Shown here piece after piece: positions 27,169 to 35,385 of a stretch of DNA of 64,000 nt (the stretch's first letter is position 1; each line of letters starts with the position of its first letter). Origin of the DNA: Oscillospiraceae bacterium (GTDB lineage Bacteria; Bacillota; Clostridia; Oscillospirales; Oscillospiraceae); assembly GCA_017624715.1 (NCBI GenBank), contig JAGAMN010000043.1, forward strand, positions 1-64,000, written 5' to 3'. A program made the position numbers and the translations under genes. A model generated the notes under the pieces. The model did no database searches, had not been told where the DNA came from, and saw only the letters and a program-made list of their open reading frames with translations.

Positions 27169-29022
27169 TTAGCGCAGAACATCCCAGTTGTCCATTTCCT
27201 GCTGGACAACATGGCGGAAGGTGCCCTGCCATACAGTGCACCACTCGCAGGGAGTGTACATCACATTGTCGGTGCGGCACCAACGGGTGTGGCGGAAGGA
27301 TTCGTCCTGAGAACCGGCAGGACGGACACGGCCGCGAACCACCAGAGTGCCGTCGGAGATCATCTGAATACCGTTGTACCAGATTGCCCGGGCGCGCTGA
27401 CGCCAAATGTCGTTTCCGGTGAGCTCAGCCAGCTTTAGATACTCGGGAATGTAGTAAATGCCGTAGTGATCCAGTGCGTTGTGGGCAGCGGAAACGGAGG
27501 TAGAGCCGTAGGTATCCACTTTGTGCTGACCCAGCAGGGAATCGGCAGGGAAGTCGATGGAGTAGTGCCACTGCCAGGTTGCCAGGTAGTAACCCAGCTC
27601 GATGGCGGCATCCAGATACTTCTGTTCTTTGGTGACCTCGTAGGCACGCATGGTTGCACGGATCAGAGGAGCACCGGATTCTTTGTCAATGCAGTTGGAG
27701 TCCAGAGCGCCGGCGGTGGTGCAGCCACCCTTGGCAAACTCACCCAGGTAGAAGTCAAGACCCTTGATGGCGCAATCTAAGTACTTCTTGTCGCCACTGA
27801 GCTCGTAAGCATCGAACAGGGGAGGAATCACGAAGGAAGCCACGCTGCCGTGGGGGGAGTCGATGGTGCCGTCCAGGAAGTAGGTCTTGGCAAACTCGCC
27901 GCTTTCCTGCTGTGCCTTTACGAAGAAGTCACACAGACCGAAGGCACGCTTTTCGTAATTGGGACGGTCGATGCCGGCTTGCTTGCAGAGTTTTGCGGCC
28001 CGGAAGAAATAGGTGGCGCCGGTGCCCAGGTTGCAGGTGTCCAGGTTGGTGGGGATCGTGCCGTTCATGACGGAATCCAGGTGATCCGGGGGGCACAGCA
28101 GCTTGGTGTACATCAAACCGCAGGGCAGGAAGGCATGCTTGTCCCAGCTGTCCAGCACGGTGATGGCCTTGTGCTTAGCATCTTCGTCGCCGGTCTCCAG
28201 ATACAGATCCAGCATTGCGCAGGCCTGAGCGGCGTTCTGACCGCACCAGCCAATTTCAAAGGCGATGGGATACTTCTTCCAGCCGTTCATTTCCTCATCC
28301 CAGTTCACACCGTTGAGGAAGCCGGTCAGGCCGTTGGCTCTCTGATGCCACATGGAGCGGATGTACAGCAGGTCCAGCTGCTTGACGCGCTCGGGAGTGT
28401 AGCACATTTCTACCTCGCGGTAGTTGAGCTTCCAAGCAAAGTCCAGCAAGTCATTCATCCGCTCACGGGGCTTGCCTGCGTGAGAGAGCATAACGATGCC
28501 GGTGAAGCTGTCAGTGGGTTCCATAGTGCCCTGGTAGGGGTCTTTCCACAGACGTTTAAACAGAACCTTGGGGCCTTCTACCTCGGGCCAGATCAGCTCC
28601 TGAACGATCTGATCGCCTTCAGGATAGACGGAGCAGCTCATGCCGCCCTTTTCTTCGCCGAAGAGTGCCACAGCGTACTTGTCGGACTCAGTGTAAGTAC
28701 AGGCAGGGATTGCAACACGGTGCCAAGCGTAGGTCCAGGGCTGGTTGCCGTCGCCATAGCCGAAATACTGCGCACCGCTGCCCCAGCCGTTGCCGTTGTA
28801 GTTAACGCTGGGAACCTGGAAGTACCGGGGAATGTAATTGGCCTTCATGGTCAGTCGCATCTGGGTAACGGGCTTGTCGGTCTTCCGATGCCAGTAGAAG
28901 GCGTTGTCACCGATGGGCTCAAAGCTGTCGGTGCAGCCGGCAGGAACGTCGATGGTCAAAACCTGCTCGCCATCCAGCAGCACATGCCATACGGAATCAG
29001 TTTGCTTAAATTGAATGCTCAT
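27169..29022 (-). CDS. Putative six-hairpin (alpha/alpha toroid) glycosidase, copy A
   Basis: A 617-residue protein without a signal peptide. The first ~190 residues look like a beta-rich domain (PAGCTDSFEPIGDNAFYWHRKTD). The rest is helical with repeated aromatic/Asp motifs (VLDSWDKHAF, YLATWQWHYSIDF, AHNALDHYGIYY) typical of (alpha/alpha)6-barrel glycoside hydrolases. I do not recognise a named GH family. It is a close paralogue of the next gene, with identical length. An AGGAGGG site precedes the ATG. Confidence 0.65.
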   Translation of the reverse strand: MSIQFKQTDSVWHVLLDGEQVLTIDVPAGCTDSFEPIGDNAFYWHRKTDKPVTQMRLTMKANYIPRYFQVPSVNYNGNGWGSGAQYFGYGDGNQPWTYAWHRVAIPACTYTESDKYAVALFGEEKGGMSCSVYPEGDQIVQELIWPEVEGPKVLFKRLWKDPYQGTMEPTDSFTGIVMLSHAGKPRERMNDLLDFAWKLNYREVEMCYTPERVKQLDLLYIRSMWHQRANGLTGFLNGVNWDEEMNGWKKYPIAFEIGWCGQNAAQACAMLDLYLETGDEDAKHKAITVLDSWDKHAFLPCGLMYTKLLCPPDHLDSVMNGTIPTNLDTCNLGTGATYFFRAAKLCKQAGIDRPNYEKRAFGLCDFFVKAQQESGEFAKTYFLDGTIDSPHGSVASFVIPPLFDAYELSGDKKYLDCAIKGLDFYLGEFAKGGCTTAGALDSNCIDKESGAPLIRATMRAYEVTKEQKYLDAAIELGYYLATWQWHYSIDFPADSLLGQHKVDTYGSTSVSAAHNALDHYGIYYIPEYLKLAELTGNDIWRQRARAIWYNGIQMISDGTLVVRGRVRPAGSQDESFRHTRWCRTDNVMYTPCEWCTVWQGTFRHVVQQEMDNWDVLR

Positions 29023-29076
29023 ATTTGGAAACCCTCCTCGTGATATGTAGGTATAAATGTATTCCTTGGATTTATT

Positions 29077-30930
29077 TTAACGCAAAACATCCCAATTGTC
29101 CAGCATGTTCAGCGTTTGATGACGGAAAGCACCCTGCCACACGGTGCACCACTCGCTGGGAATAAAGATCCTCCGATCGATCCGCCCCCAACGGGTGTGG
29201 CGGAAAGATTCGTCCTGGGAGCCGGCAGGTCTTACGCGACCGCGGATAACCAAAGTTCCGTCGGAAAGAAGCTGCTGCCCGTTGTACCAAAGAGCCCGGG
29301 CTCGCTGCCGCCACATATCGTTACCGGTCAGCTCGGCCAGCTTCAGATATTCGGGAACCCAGTAAACACCGTAGTGATCCAGGGCATTATGGGCAGCAGA
29401 TACGGCGGTAGAGCCGAAGGTGTCTACATCCAGCTTTTTCAGAAGAGAATCTTCCGGGAATTGGGTGCTGTAATGCCACTGCCAGGTGGCAAGATAGTAG
29501 CCCAAATCGATGGCGCTGTCCAGGTACTTTTGCGCACCGGTGCGTTCGTAAGCCATCAGAGCAGAACGCAGGATGGGCGCGCCGGATTCCTTGTCAATGC
29601 AGTTGGAGTCCAAAGCACCGGCGGTGGTGCAGCCGCCCTTATTAAATTCGCTCAAGTAGAAATCCAAGCCCTTCAGGGCGGAGATCAGATATTTTTCGTC
29701 GCGGCAGTAATCATAGGCTGCGAACAGACCCAGCAGAATGAACGCACCAACGCTGCCGTGGGGAGATTCAATAGAACCGTCCATGAAGTAGGACTTGGCA
29801 AATTCGCCGCTTTCTTGCTGGGCGCTGACAAAAAAGTCGCACAGACCCAAAGCTCGCTTTTCGTAGCTGGGGCGGTCAATGCCTGCTTGTTTGCAAAGCT
29901 CAGCGGCACGGAAGAAATAGGCGGCAGATACGCCAAGCTGACAGCTGTCGAAGATCATGCGAATGTCGCCGTTGAGGATAGAATCCAAGTCGCCCGGCTT
30001 TGCTTCCAGGTAGGTCAGCATCAGCCCGTTTTCTACGAAGGCGTATTGATCCCAGCTGTCCAGCACGGCGATGGCCTTGTCGCGGGCGTCTTCGTCGCCG
30101 TTTGCCAGGTATTCCTCCAGCAGCGCACAGGAAACCGCAATGTTCTGACCGGTCCAGGCGGCTTCAAACTTGTCGGTCATGGGTTTATAGTAGCTCTGTT
30201 CTTCGTTCCAGTTGATACCGGTGCGAATGCCGCACAGGCCGTTGTACTTGCGCCACCACACGGACCGCATGAACAGAAGATCCAGCTGCTTGATCTTTTC
30301 CGGGGGATAAGCCATCTGCACTTCCCGGTAATTCAGCTTCCAGGCAAGGTCCAAAAGATCGTGGACCTTTTCTCTGGGCTTGCCGGCAGGGGAGAGCATC
30401 ACAATGCCAGTAAAACTGTCGGTGGGTTCCATGGTTCCCTGATAGGGTTCTGCCCAACAGCGCTTATACAGCACCTTGGGGCCTTCCACTTCGGGCCAGA
30501 TCAGTTCATGAACAATTCTCTCTTCTTCGGGATAGACAGAGCAGCTCATGCCACCTTTTTCCTCGCCGAAGAGTGCAACAGCATATTTGTCGGACTCGGT
30601 GTAGGTACATGCAGGAATTGCCACACGGTGCCAGGCATAGGTCCAAGGCTGATCCTTATCGCCGTAGCCGTAGTACTGGGCACCGCTGCCCCAGCCGTTG
30701 CCGTTGTAGTTAACGCTGGGAACCTGGAAATACCGGGGGATGTAGTTGGCCTTCATGGTCAACCGCATTTGGGTGACGGGCTTGTCGGTCTTCCGATGCC
30801 AGTAGAAGGCATTGTCGCCGATGGGCTCGAAGCTGTCGGTGCAGCCGGCAGGAACATCGATGGTCAGAACGGGCTTCCCATCCAGCGAGATGTGCCAAAC
30901 GGAATTGGTTTGCTTGAACTGAATACCCAT
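29077..30930 (-). CDS. Putative six-hairpin (alpha/alpha toroid) glycosidase, copy B
   Basis: A 617-residue paralogue of the neighbouring gene, collinear from end to end. The N-terminal domain is nearly identical and the central helical part is more diverged (for example FEAAWTGQNIAVSC versus FEIGWCGQNAAQAC). The start at 30930 is set by GGAGGT 7 nt upstream; an upstream in-frame start at 30957 lacks a site. It is first in the minus-strand pair. Divergence around the barrel suggests different substrate preference. Confidence 0.65.
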   Translation of the reverse strand: MGIQFKQTNSVWHISLDGKPVLTIDVPAGCTDSFEPIGDNAFYWHRKTDKPVTQMRLTMKANYIPRYFQVPSVNYNGNGWGSGAQYYGYGDKDQPWTYAWHRVAIPACTYTESDKYAVALFGEEKGGMSCSVYPEEERIVHELIWPEVEGPKVLYKRCWAEPYQGTMEPTDSFTGIVMLSPAGKPREKVHDLLDLAWKLNYREVQMAYPPEKIKQLDLLFMRSVWWRKYNGLCGIRTGINWNEEQSYYKPMTDKFEAAWTGQNIAVSCALLEEYLANGDEDARDKAIAVLDSWDQYAFVENGLMLTYLEAKPGDLDSILNGDIRMIFDSCQLGVSAAYFFRAAELCKQAGIDRPSYEKRALGLCDFFVSAQQESGEFAKSYFMDGSIESPHGSVGAFILLGLFAAYDYCRDEKYLISALKGLDFYLSEFNKGGCTTAGALDSNCIDKESGAPILRSALMAYERTGAQKYLDSAIDLGYYLATWQWHYSTQFPEDSLLKKLDVDTFGSTAVSAAHNALDHYGVYWVPEYLKLAELTGNDMWRQRARALWYNGQQLLSDGTLVIRGRVRPAGSQDESFRHTRWGRIDRRIFIPSEWCTVWQGAFRHQTLNMLDNWDVLR

Positions 30931-30969
30931 ATGTATGACCTCCGTAGGAAGTGTCATTAGAATAGTGTT

Positions 30970-30998
30970 AGTATAAAATTATTTTCGCATTTATGCAA
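30970..30998 (-). promoter_or_regulatory. Putative promoter of the toroid glycosidase operon
   Basis: On the minus strand TTGCAT and TATACT are spaced 17 bp. The -35 region overlaps one of three TGCAAGA repeats (30993, 31037, 31058), so activator binding next to the polymerase is plausible. Confidence 0.65.
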
Positions 30999-31065
30999 GA
31001 TGAAAAGTTGTCGTTAAGGCAGTAAATGTAGGGAATATGCAAGAAAATATTTGTTTTTTGCAAGA
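30993..31065. repeat. Three TGCAAGA repeats upstream of the glycosidase operon
   Basis: WTGCAAGA occurs at 30993, 31037 and 31058, with steps of 44 and 21 bp. This places all copies on about the same DNA face. The pattern resembles half-sites of an AraC-type activator. It is unassigned to any regulator. Confidence 0.5.
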
Positions 31066-31081
31066 TTGAAAGGATAAAGAA

Positions 31082-31114
31082 TAGCCGGGCGACGCCAGAG
31101 GCATCACCCGGCTA
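31082..31114 (-). terminator. Terminator of the surface-protein gene at 31141
   Basis: TAGCCGGG and CCCGGCTA close a stem whose inner part pairs fully only on the minus strand, through G-U pairs, around a 3-nt loop. TTCTTT follows on that strand. It therefore serves the minus-strand gene. Confidence 0.75.
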
Positions 31115-31140
31115 AACCTATGAGGAGAAAACAATCGAGA

Positions 31141-32118
31141 TTAGTTTTCCTTCTTCTTCAGAACAACTGCGATAGCAGCGCCGGACAGAACCAGCAGAGC
31201 CACGGGCAGAGCGGTGAAGACATCACCGGTGCTGGGGTTGGAAGGAGTGGAGGGGGTGCTGGGTGTGCTGGGAGTGCTGGGAGCAGCAACGCCGGTCACC
31301 AGACCCTTGAAGTACTTAACATTCTTGATCTTGGCGTGGGTGGAAGCGCTCTGAGCGTATGCGGAGAAAGCCATGCTGCTGTTAGCTTCGATGTTGTAGG
31401 CAGCGTCAATCACCTTGGTCCAGTCGGAATCGTTAGCACCGGTGCCCTTGGTCAGAATGTAAGTAGTGACGGTAGCGGTGGCGCCGTCGAAGGTCATACG
31501 GACAGTGTAGAAGCCTTCGTTATCCTTAACGGGGGTCAGAGCTGCGTCGAACACACCGGACTTCTCGTTTTCAGTGCCCTTTTCCAGAACGCCACTGTTT
31601 CTTCTCAGGGAGAAAGCTCTGTTCTCAGCAGTAGCGGTGAAGTAGTTGCTGGTGAAGTTGATCCACTTCTTGGAAGTGCCTTCGTACATGCCGCCGATGC
31701 CGATGTAGCAGTTCTTGCCGCCGTGCTGGTTAGCACCGCCGTTATCGTTGTCCATCCAAATCTGGTAGGTCATGGTGTACTTGGTAGTAGCATCAGCAGT
31801 CAGGCCAGCGATGGCGCCGCCCCAAATACTACCCTGGTTCTTGCCGTCGCCGGTGACATAGTTGCTGCCATCGACATCGTAGAAGCTGTTGCCCTTGAAC
31901 TCGATAGCAGAGCCATCGGTGCTGGGGGTGATATCAAAGTACTTGAAGCCAGTGACTGTTTTGGGGGTGAAAGCCTCGTCACCGTTGAAGTTCACGGTGT
32001 ACAGCAGGTCGCCGTCCTTAGCGGAGGCATAGTCCTTAACGGGGGAAGCGGCCAGAGCGGGAACTGCCAGAGTAAACAGAACTGCCAGAGCCAGAAGGGA
32101 AACAATTAGCTTTTTCAT
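31141..32118 (-). CDS. Secreted surface protein with sorting-like tail
   Basis: A 325-residue exported protein with a signal peptide (residues 1 to about 23, cut near ALA-AS). A beta-rich region (about 30-280; IWGGAIAGL, YQIWMDNDNG) may be a jelly-roll/laminin-G-like carbohydrate-binding domain. A linker of PST repeats follows, then a tail NPSTGD, a hydrophobic stretch FTALPVALLVL and KKKEN. The tail looks like a cell-wall sorting signal of the NPxTG class. The tail is nearly identical to that of the NPCBM protein at 33317. Confidence 0.7.
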   Translation of the reverse strand: MKKLIVSLLALAVLFTLAVPALAASPVKDYASAKDGDLLYTVNFNGDEAFTPKTVTGFKYFDITPSTDGSAIEFKGNSFYDVDGSNYVTGDGKNQGSIWGGAIAGLTADATTKYTMTYQIWMDNDNGGANQHGGKNCYIGIGGMYEGTSKKWINFTSNYFTATAENRAFSLRRNSGVLEKGTENEKSGVFDAALTPVKDNEGFYTVRMTFDGATATVTTYILTKGTGANDSDWTKVIDAAYNIEANSSMAFSAYAQSASTHAKIKNVKYFKGLVTGVAAPSTPSTPSTPSTPSNPSTGDVFTALPVALLVLSGAAIAVVLKKKEN

Positions 32119-32307
32119 AGTTTTTTGCGCATCCTTTCATTTCTTGCATTTAATGGGCGTGCAAGGAGGGGGGGTGGACATATTTACCAACCGAGAGCTC
32201 CCATACAACACACATTCTAGTTGCATTATATAAGAAAGGGACTTGAAATTACAGGATAAGCATGGTAGTATAATAGACAAAAATAGCTTTTTCAAAAGGA
32301 GCACGTT

Positions 32308-33075
32308 ATGTTTTATCAGCAACAGCCATATCGGGATAATTATCTCAGAATACAGGAGGCCGGAGATTGGAGCATCCAAACCCATATGCACACATTTTAC
32401 GAACTGCTTTGGTGTGAGTATGGTCAGCTGCAGATCGTCATTGCAGACGAGCATCATGTCCTTCACCCTGGTGAGGCGGTACTGCTGTTTCCTTATCAGC
32501 CCCACAGTTATCCAACGGAACAGAAAGGGCAGGGGTGGTGCTGCACGTTTGGAACGGAATTGATTGGTAGCTTTGCTTCCCAATACGCAAACTATATGCC
32601 CAAAAGCAATAAGTTTCGTTTTTCCACCCGTGGCCTGCGAGTCGTTAACGACAGCGATATTTTTGCCAAAAAGGCGTTTTTGTACAATGTCTGCAGCCAG
32701 GCTGCTACGCAACTGGAATTTGAGTATGCATCCGCCGAGGGGCGCTTGCTGCTGGAAAAGATTTTCCTGCTGACAGAGGCGCATTACCGAGAATCGGAGT
32801 TTACCCTGCAGGCCCTGGCAGAACTACTGAAATATGACTATGGCTACATATCGAAATATTTTCTGCAGAAGACCGGCATGAAATACAATTACTATCTGAA
32901 CCTGCGGCGTATCACCCAGGCTGGCCGAATGTTCCGGGACCGTCAGGCGGAAAGCATCGCTGAGGTTGCCTATGCCTGCGGATATAGCAGTGTCAGAAGC
33001 TTTAATCGGAATTTTAAAATCATCTGTGATAAAACGCCTCAGGAATACATTCGGGATCATGTTCAGAATAAATAA
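32308..33075 (+). CDS. AraC family transcriptional regulator
   Basis: A 255-residue regulator with an N-terminal cupin sensor (HMHTFYELLWCEYGQLQIVI, then LHPGEAVLLFPYQPHSY) and a C-terminal AraC DNA-binding domain (about 155-250; LALAELLKYDYGYISKYFLQKTGM-like first HTH, IAEVAYACGYSSVRSFNRNFKIICDKTPQEY second HTH). It stands between the two surface-protein genes and probably responds to an imported sugar. Its targets are not known from the sequence. Confidence 0.9.
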   Translation: MFYQQQPYRDNYLRIQEAGDWSIQTHMHTFYELLWCEYGQLQIVIADEHHVLHPGEAVLLFPYQPHSYPTEQKGQGWCCTFGTELIGSFASQYANYMPKSNKFRFSTRGLRVVNDSDIFAKKAFLYNVCSQAATQLEFEYASAEGRLLLEKIFLLTEAHYRESEFTLQALAELLKYDYGYISKYFLQKTGMKYNYYLNLRRITQAGRMFRDRQAESIAEVAYACGYSSVRSFNRNFKIICDKTPQEYIRDHVQNK

Positions 33076-33080
33076 GGAAA

Positions 33081-33107
33081 GAGCGTGCCGCGGGGCACGC
33101 TCTTGTT
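33081..33107 (+). terminator. Intrinsic terminator of the AraC gene
   Basis: GAGCGTGCC (33081-33089) pairs with GGCACGCTC (33094-33102) and is followed by TTGTTT. It lies 5 nt after the stop codon. Confidence 0.8.
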
Positions 33108-33118
33108 TACGAAAGGAC

Positions 33119-33254
33119 CCTTGGCCCCTTCGCTGAGGGGGCTGTCTTTTGCCACAGGCAAAAGACAGGGGGAGTTTTGAGTAAGGACACTCCTTCAGAC
33201 ACAAATCGGTCCGCAAACCGATTTGCACCAGCTCCCTCAGAGAGGGAGCCAAGG
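33119..33254. repeat. MITE-like palindromic element
   Basis: A 136-bp non-coding unit is bounded by 26-bp imperfect inverted repeats (33119-33144 and 33229-33254, 22 of 26 matching, outermost CCTTGG/CCAAGG). It contains further hairpins (CTGTCTTTTGCC with GGCAAAAGACAG, and AATCGGT..ACCGATT). Elements of this type are often dispersed in Oscillospirales genomes. No transposase is encoded, so it would be a non-autonomous element or structured repeat. Confidence 0.65.
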
Positions 33255-33270
33255 GGTTTATTTAGCATAG

Positions 33271-33300
33271 AAAAAGGGCGCGGTGTGAGCCGCGCCCTTT
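33271..33300 (-). terminator. Terminator of the NPCBM-protein gene
   Basis: AAAGGGCGCGG and CCGCGCCCTTT form a perfect 11-bp stem with a 6-nt loop. On the minus strand the stem is followed by TTTTT, so it terminates the gene at 33317. Confidence 0.88.
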
Positions 33301-33316
33301 GAGGCTATTTATGGAA

Positions 33317-34861
33317 TTAGTTTTCCTTCTTCTTGATGATCACTGCAACAGCAGCGCCAGCCAGCAGCATCAGAGCTACGGGCAGAGCGGTGAAGGTGTC
33401 GCCGGTGGGGGAGGGCTCGCCGGTGTAGATAACGGTATCGACCCAAGCGGAAGCGGAGCTGGAGTGGTCGTTCTGAGCGGTGTCAACTTCCAGCTTCAGG
33501 TACTTGTAGCCGTCAACCCAAACGTCGAACTCGCCAACGGTATCGCCATACAGAGCGCCGGAGGAAGCCAGCAGGGTGAACTCGCCGTCCTTGGAGTAAC
33601 CGCCGTAAACACGGAAGATAACGCCTACGCCGTTGCCGTTGGTGGCAGCGTTGCCGGTGATACCGACCTTGGAGTAGAAGCGGTTACCCTCAATGTTGCT
33701 AATGTCCAGCGTCACGAAAGCATCGATGGGGTTGCTGCCTGCAGAGGGGTGCAGGCCGAAGCCCTGGGTGTAGGTGTTGCCGCCGATGATCAAAGGAGAG
33801 CCCTTAAAGGCGGTGTCAACATTGACGGGGCGGGGGTTAGTCTGACCGGAAGCGGGATAGACATAAGAATCAACAATCAGACTCTCCAGGGAGATGTCGT
33901 TGCCGGCAACGCTGTTGCCAGCGGTGGGCTTATAGTTGGCAGTGGCCTTGTTGGGATCCTTGGTGGGAGCCTCGGTGGGGGCCTCAGTGGGCTCTTCGGA
34001 AGGAGCGGTGGTGGGCTCTTCGGAAGGAGCGACAGAGGGCTCGGCGGAAGGCTCAGTGCTGGGCTCGGGAGCAGGCAGACCGTAAACACAAGCACCAGCC
34101 CATGCAACAGCACAGGACTGGTTGTCGACAGAAGCGGAATCCATCTTCACAACCAGCTTGATGAAGTTGTAGCCAGTGATGTCCAGGTCGAACTCACCGA
34201 CCAAATAAGCACGGATGCTGTTAGTGTAAGCCAGCTGTTCAAATTCAGCCTCTTCGGAGTAGGCCTCAGCCTTGCTGCCCCATACCTCGAAGTTGACCTT
34301 ACGGGTGGTGGCATTAGGATCGGTGATGTTGCCACCGGTAGCACCGGCAACAGCGTAGAAATGGTTACCCAGCCCCTGAACATTGTAAACAATGTAACGG
34401 TCAGCTGCGCCAACACCGTTAGGGTGAACGCCCAGACCCTTTTCGTAGATGGTGCCGCAGACTCCGACAGCAATGTCGGCCTTGTTGTAGGTGACACCGT
34501 TATCCAGGGTGCGGTTACCCTGACCATCGTGCTTGCCCTTGGCGTTGATCTGATAACGCTTGGCGGCTGTACTGGTGAAGGCAAACAGATCGCTGTTGTA
34601 GTTTACGTCCAGAGCGATCTTGTTGTTGACCTGCGCAACAACGCGGTCATTCAGTGCCAAAGCGTCGTCTGCGTTGTGCAGATCGGACAGGTAGGTGATG
34701 TCGGTAGCATCAGTGGGCATGCCGACGGGGTAAGTACCTGCGAGCTGGGGGGCTTTGCCGGTGTTGGGTACAACGACGGGATCAGCGGAAACGCCAACGA
34801 CCATCAGGCTGCAGACCATAACCAGTGCCAGCACCAGGCTCAGGATCTTGCGAATAGTCAT
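33317..34861 (-). CDS. Secreted double NPCBM-domain surface protein
   Basis: A 514-residue exported protein with a signal peptide (1 to about 26). Two NPCBM-type carbohydrate-binding domains are visible, with GLGVHPNG in the first (about 60-265) and GFGLHPSAG in the second (about 325-485). A Pro/Ser/Thr/Glu linker lies between them (about 270-312). The end PTGD-TFTALPVALMLLAG-KKKEN matches the tail of the protein at 31141. It probably binds glycan at the cell surface. No catalytic domain is visible. Confidence 0.82.
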   Translation of the reverse strand: MTIRKILSLVLALVMVCSLMVVGVSADPVVVPNTGKAPQLAGTYPVGMPTDATDITYLSDLHNADDALALNDRVVAQVNNKIALDVNYNSDLFAFTSTAAKRYQINAKGKHDGQGNRTLDNGVTYNKADIAVGVCGTIYEKGLGVHPNGVGAADRYIVYNVQGLGNHFYAVAGATGGNITDPNATTRKVNFEVWGSKAEAYSEEAEFEQLAYTNSIRAYLVGEFDLDITGYNFIKLVVKMDSASVDNQSCAVAWAGACVYGLPAPEPSTEPSAEPSVAPSEEPTTAPSEEPTEAPTEAPTKDPNKATANYKPTAGNSVAGNDISLESLIVDSYVYPASGQTNPRPVNVDTAFKGSPLIIGGNTYTQGFGLHPSAGSNPIDAFVTLDISNIEGNRFYSKVGITGNAATNGNGVGVIFRVYGGYSKDGEFTLLASSGALYGDTVGEFDVWVDGYKYLKLEVDTAQNDHSSSASAWVDTVIYTGEPSPTGDTFTALPVALMLLAGAAVAVIIKKKEN

Positions 34862-34941
34862 GTGTATTTTTCCTCCTCATATTTTCGACCGAAACGGTCA
34901 TTTCCGGATTGTGTAGCCAATTTGACCATAATCCTGAGTGA

Positions 34942-34970
34942 AATATAACATACGTATTTCCTAAAAGCAA
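34942..34970 (-). promoter_or_regulatory. Putative promoter of the NPCBM-protein gene
   Basis: Minus-strand TTGCTT and TATATT are 17 bp apart, about 80 bp before the start. A small hairpin GACCG/CGGTC (34887-34899) lies in the leader just before the ribosome binding site. Confidence 0.55.
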
Positions 34971-35091
34971 CCCTTTTTTGTTTATTCTGTAAAACAGCGG
35001 ACAGAGAGTGCGTAAGTGCCACGCGTTATATATTACATATTTAATGTATACGCCGCCGGCAAACATCGTAAGAATTTTTTAAAGAAAGATT

Positions 35092-35120
35092 TTGACATTT
35101 TTACCATACTGTGCTATAAT
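35092..35120 (+). promoter_or_regulatory. Distal consensus promoter of the ABC operon
   Basis: TTGACA (35092-35097) and TATAAT (35115-35120) are both exact consensus with a 17-bp spacer. It would give a leader of about 260 nt before the first permease gene. Confidence 0.8.
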
Positions 35121-35293
35121 TGCAGCAGAGCATTTGTTAAAGTCCGCCGAAAGCAAAGAACATTTTGACTAGTTGTGCAACTTGCATAAATACAAATATT
35201 GACAATTGGTCAAAGTGGCTAATGAGGCGTAAAATCTTAAATTTTGCGTGTAATAAATCTTTGAAAAGGTACGGTGAACTTTGAATTTGCATC

Positions 35294-35322
35294 TTGAAAA
35301 TAGATGTAAGAGGTCATATAAT
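35294..35322 (+). promoter_or_regulatory. Proximal promoter of the ABC operon
   Basis: TTGAAA and TATAAT are separated by 17 bp, 64 bp before the permease start. Two promoters in tandem suggest basal plus regulated expression. Confidence 0.7.
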
Positions 35323-35385
35323 AAATATGTAATCTCGAGCTATCTATCTCGTGAGCAAGCAGACTAACATCCGGGAGGTTATTGA

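Larger units (their letters stand above)
34862..35385. promoter_or_regulatory. 524-bp AT-rich control region between surface-protein gene and ABC operon
   Basis: No gene is seen here. It contains a minus-strand promoter for the NPCBM gene and two plus-strand promoters for the ABC operon. It also contains an inverted repeat TACAT/ATGTA (35034-35048), an inverted repeat TTGAC/GTCAA (35199-35213) and a copy of CTTGCATAAAT (35181). I recognise no known riboswitch. Regulation by one of the AraC proteins is inferred. Confidence 0.6.

Noticed and set aside
34862..35385. A possible riboswitch in the importer leader
   Set aside because: No conserved riboswitch core could be recognised by eye; only promoters and inverted repeats are supported.
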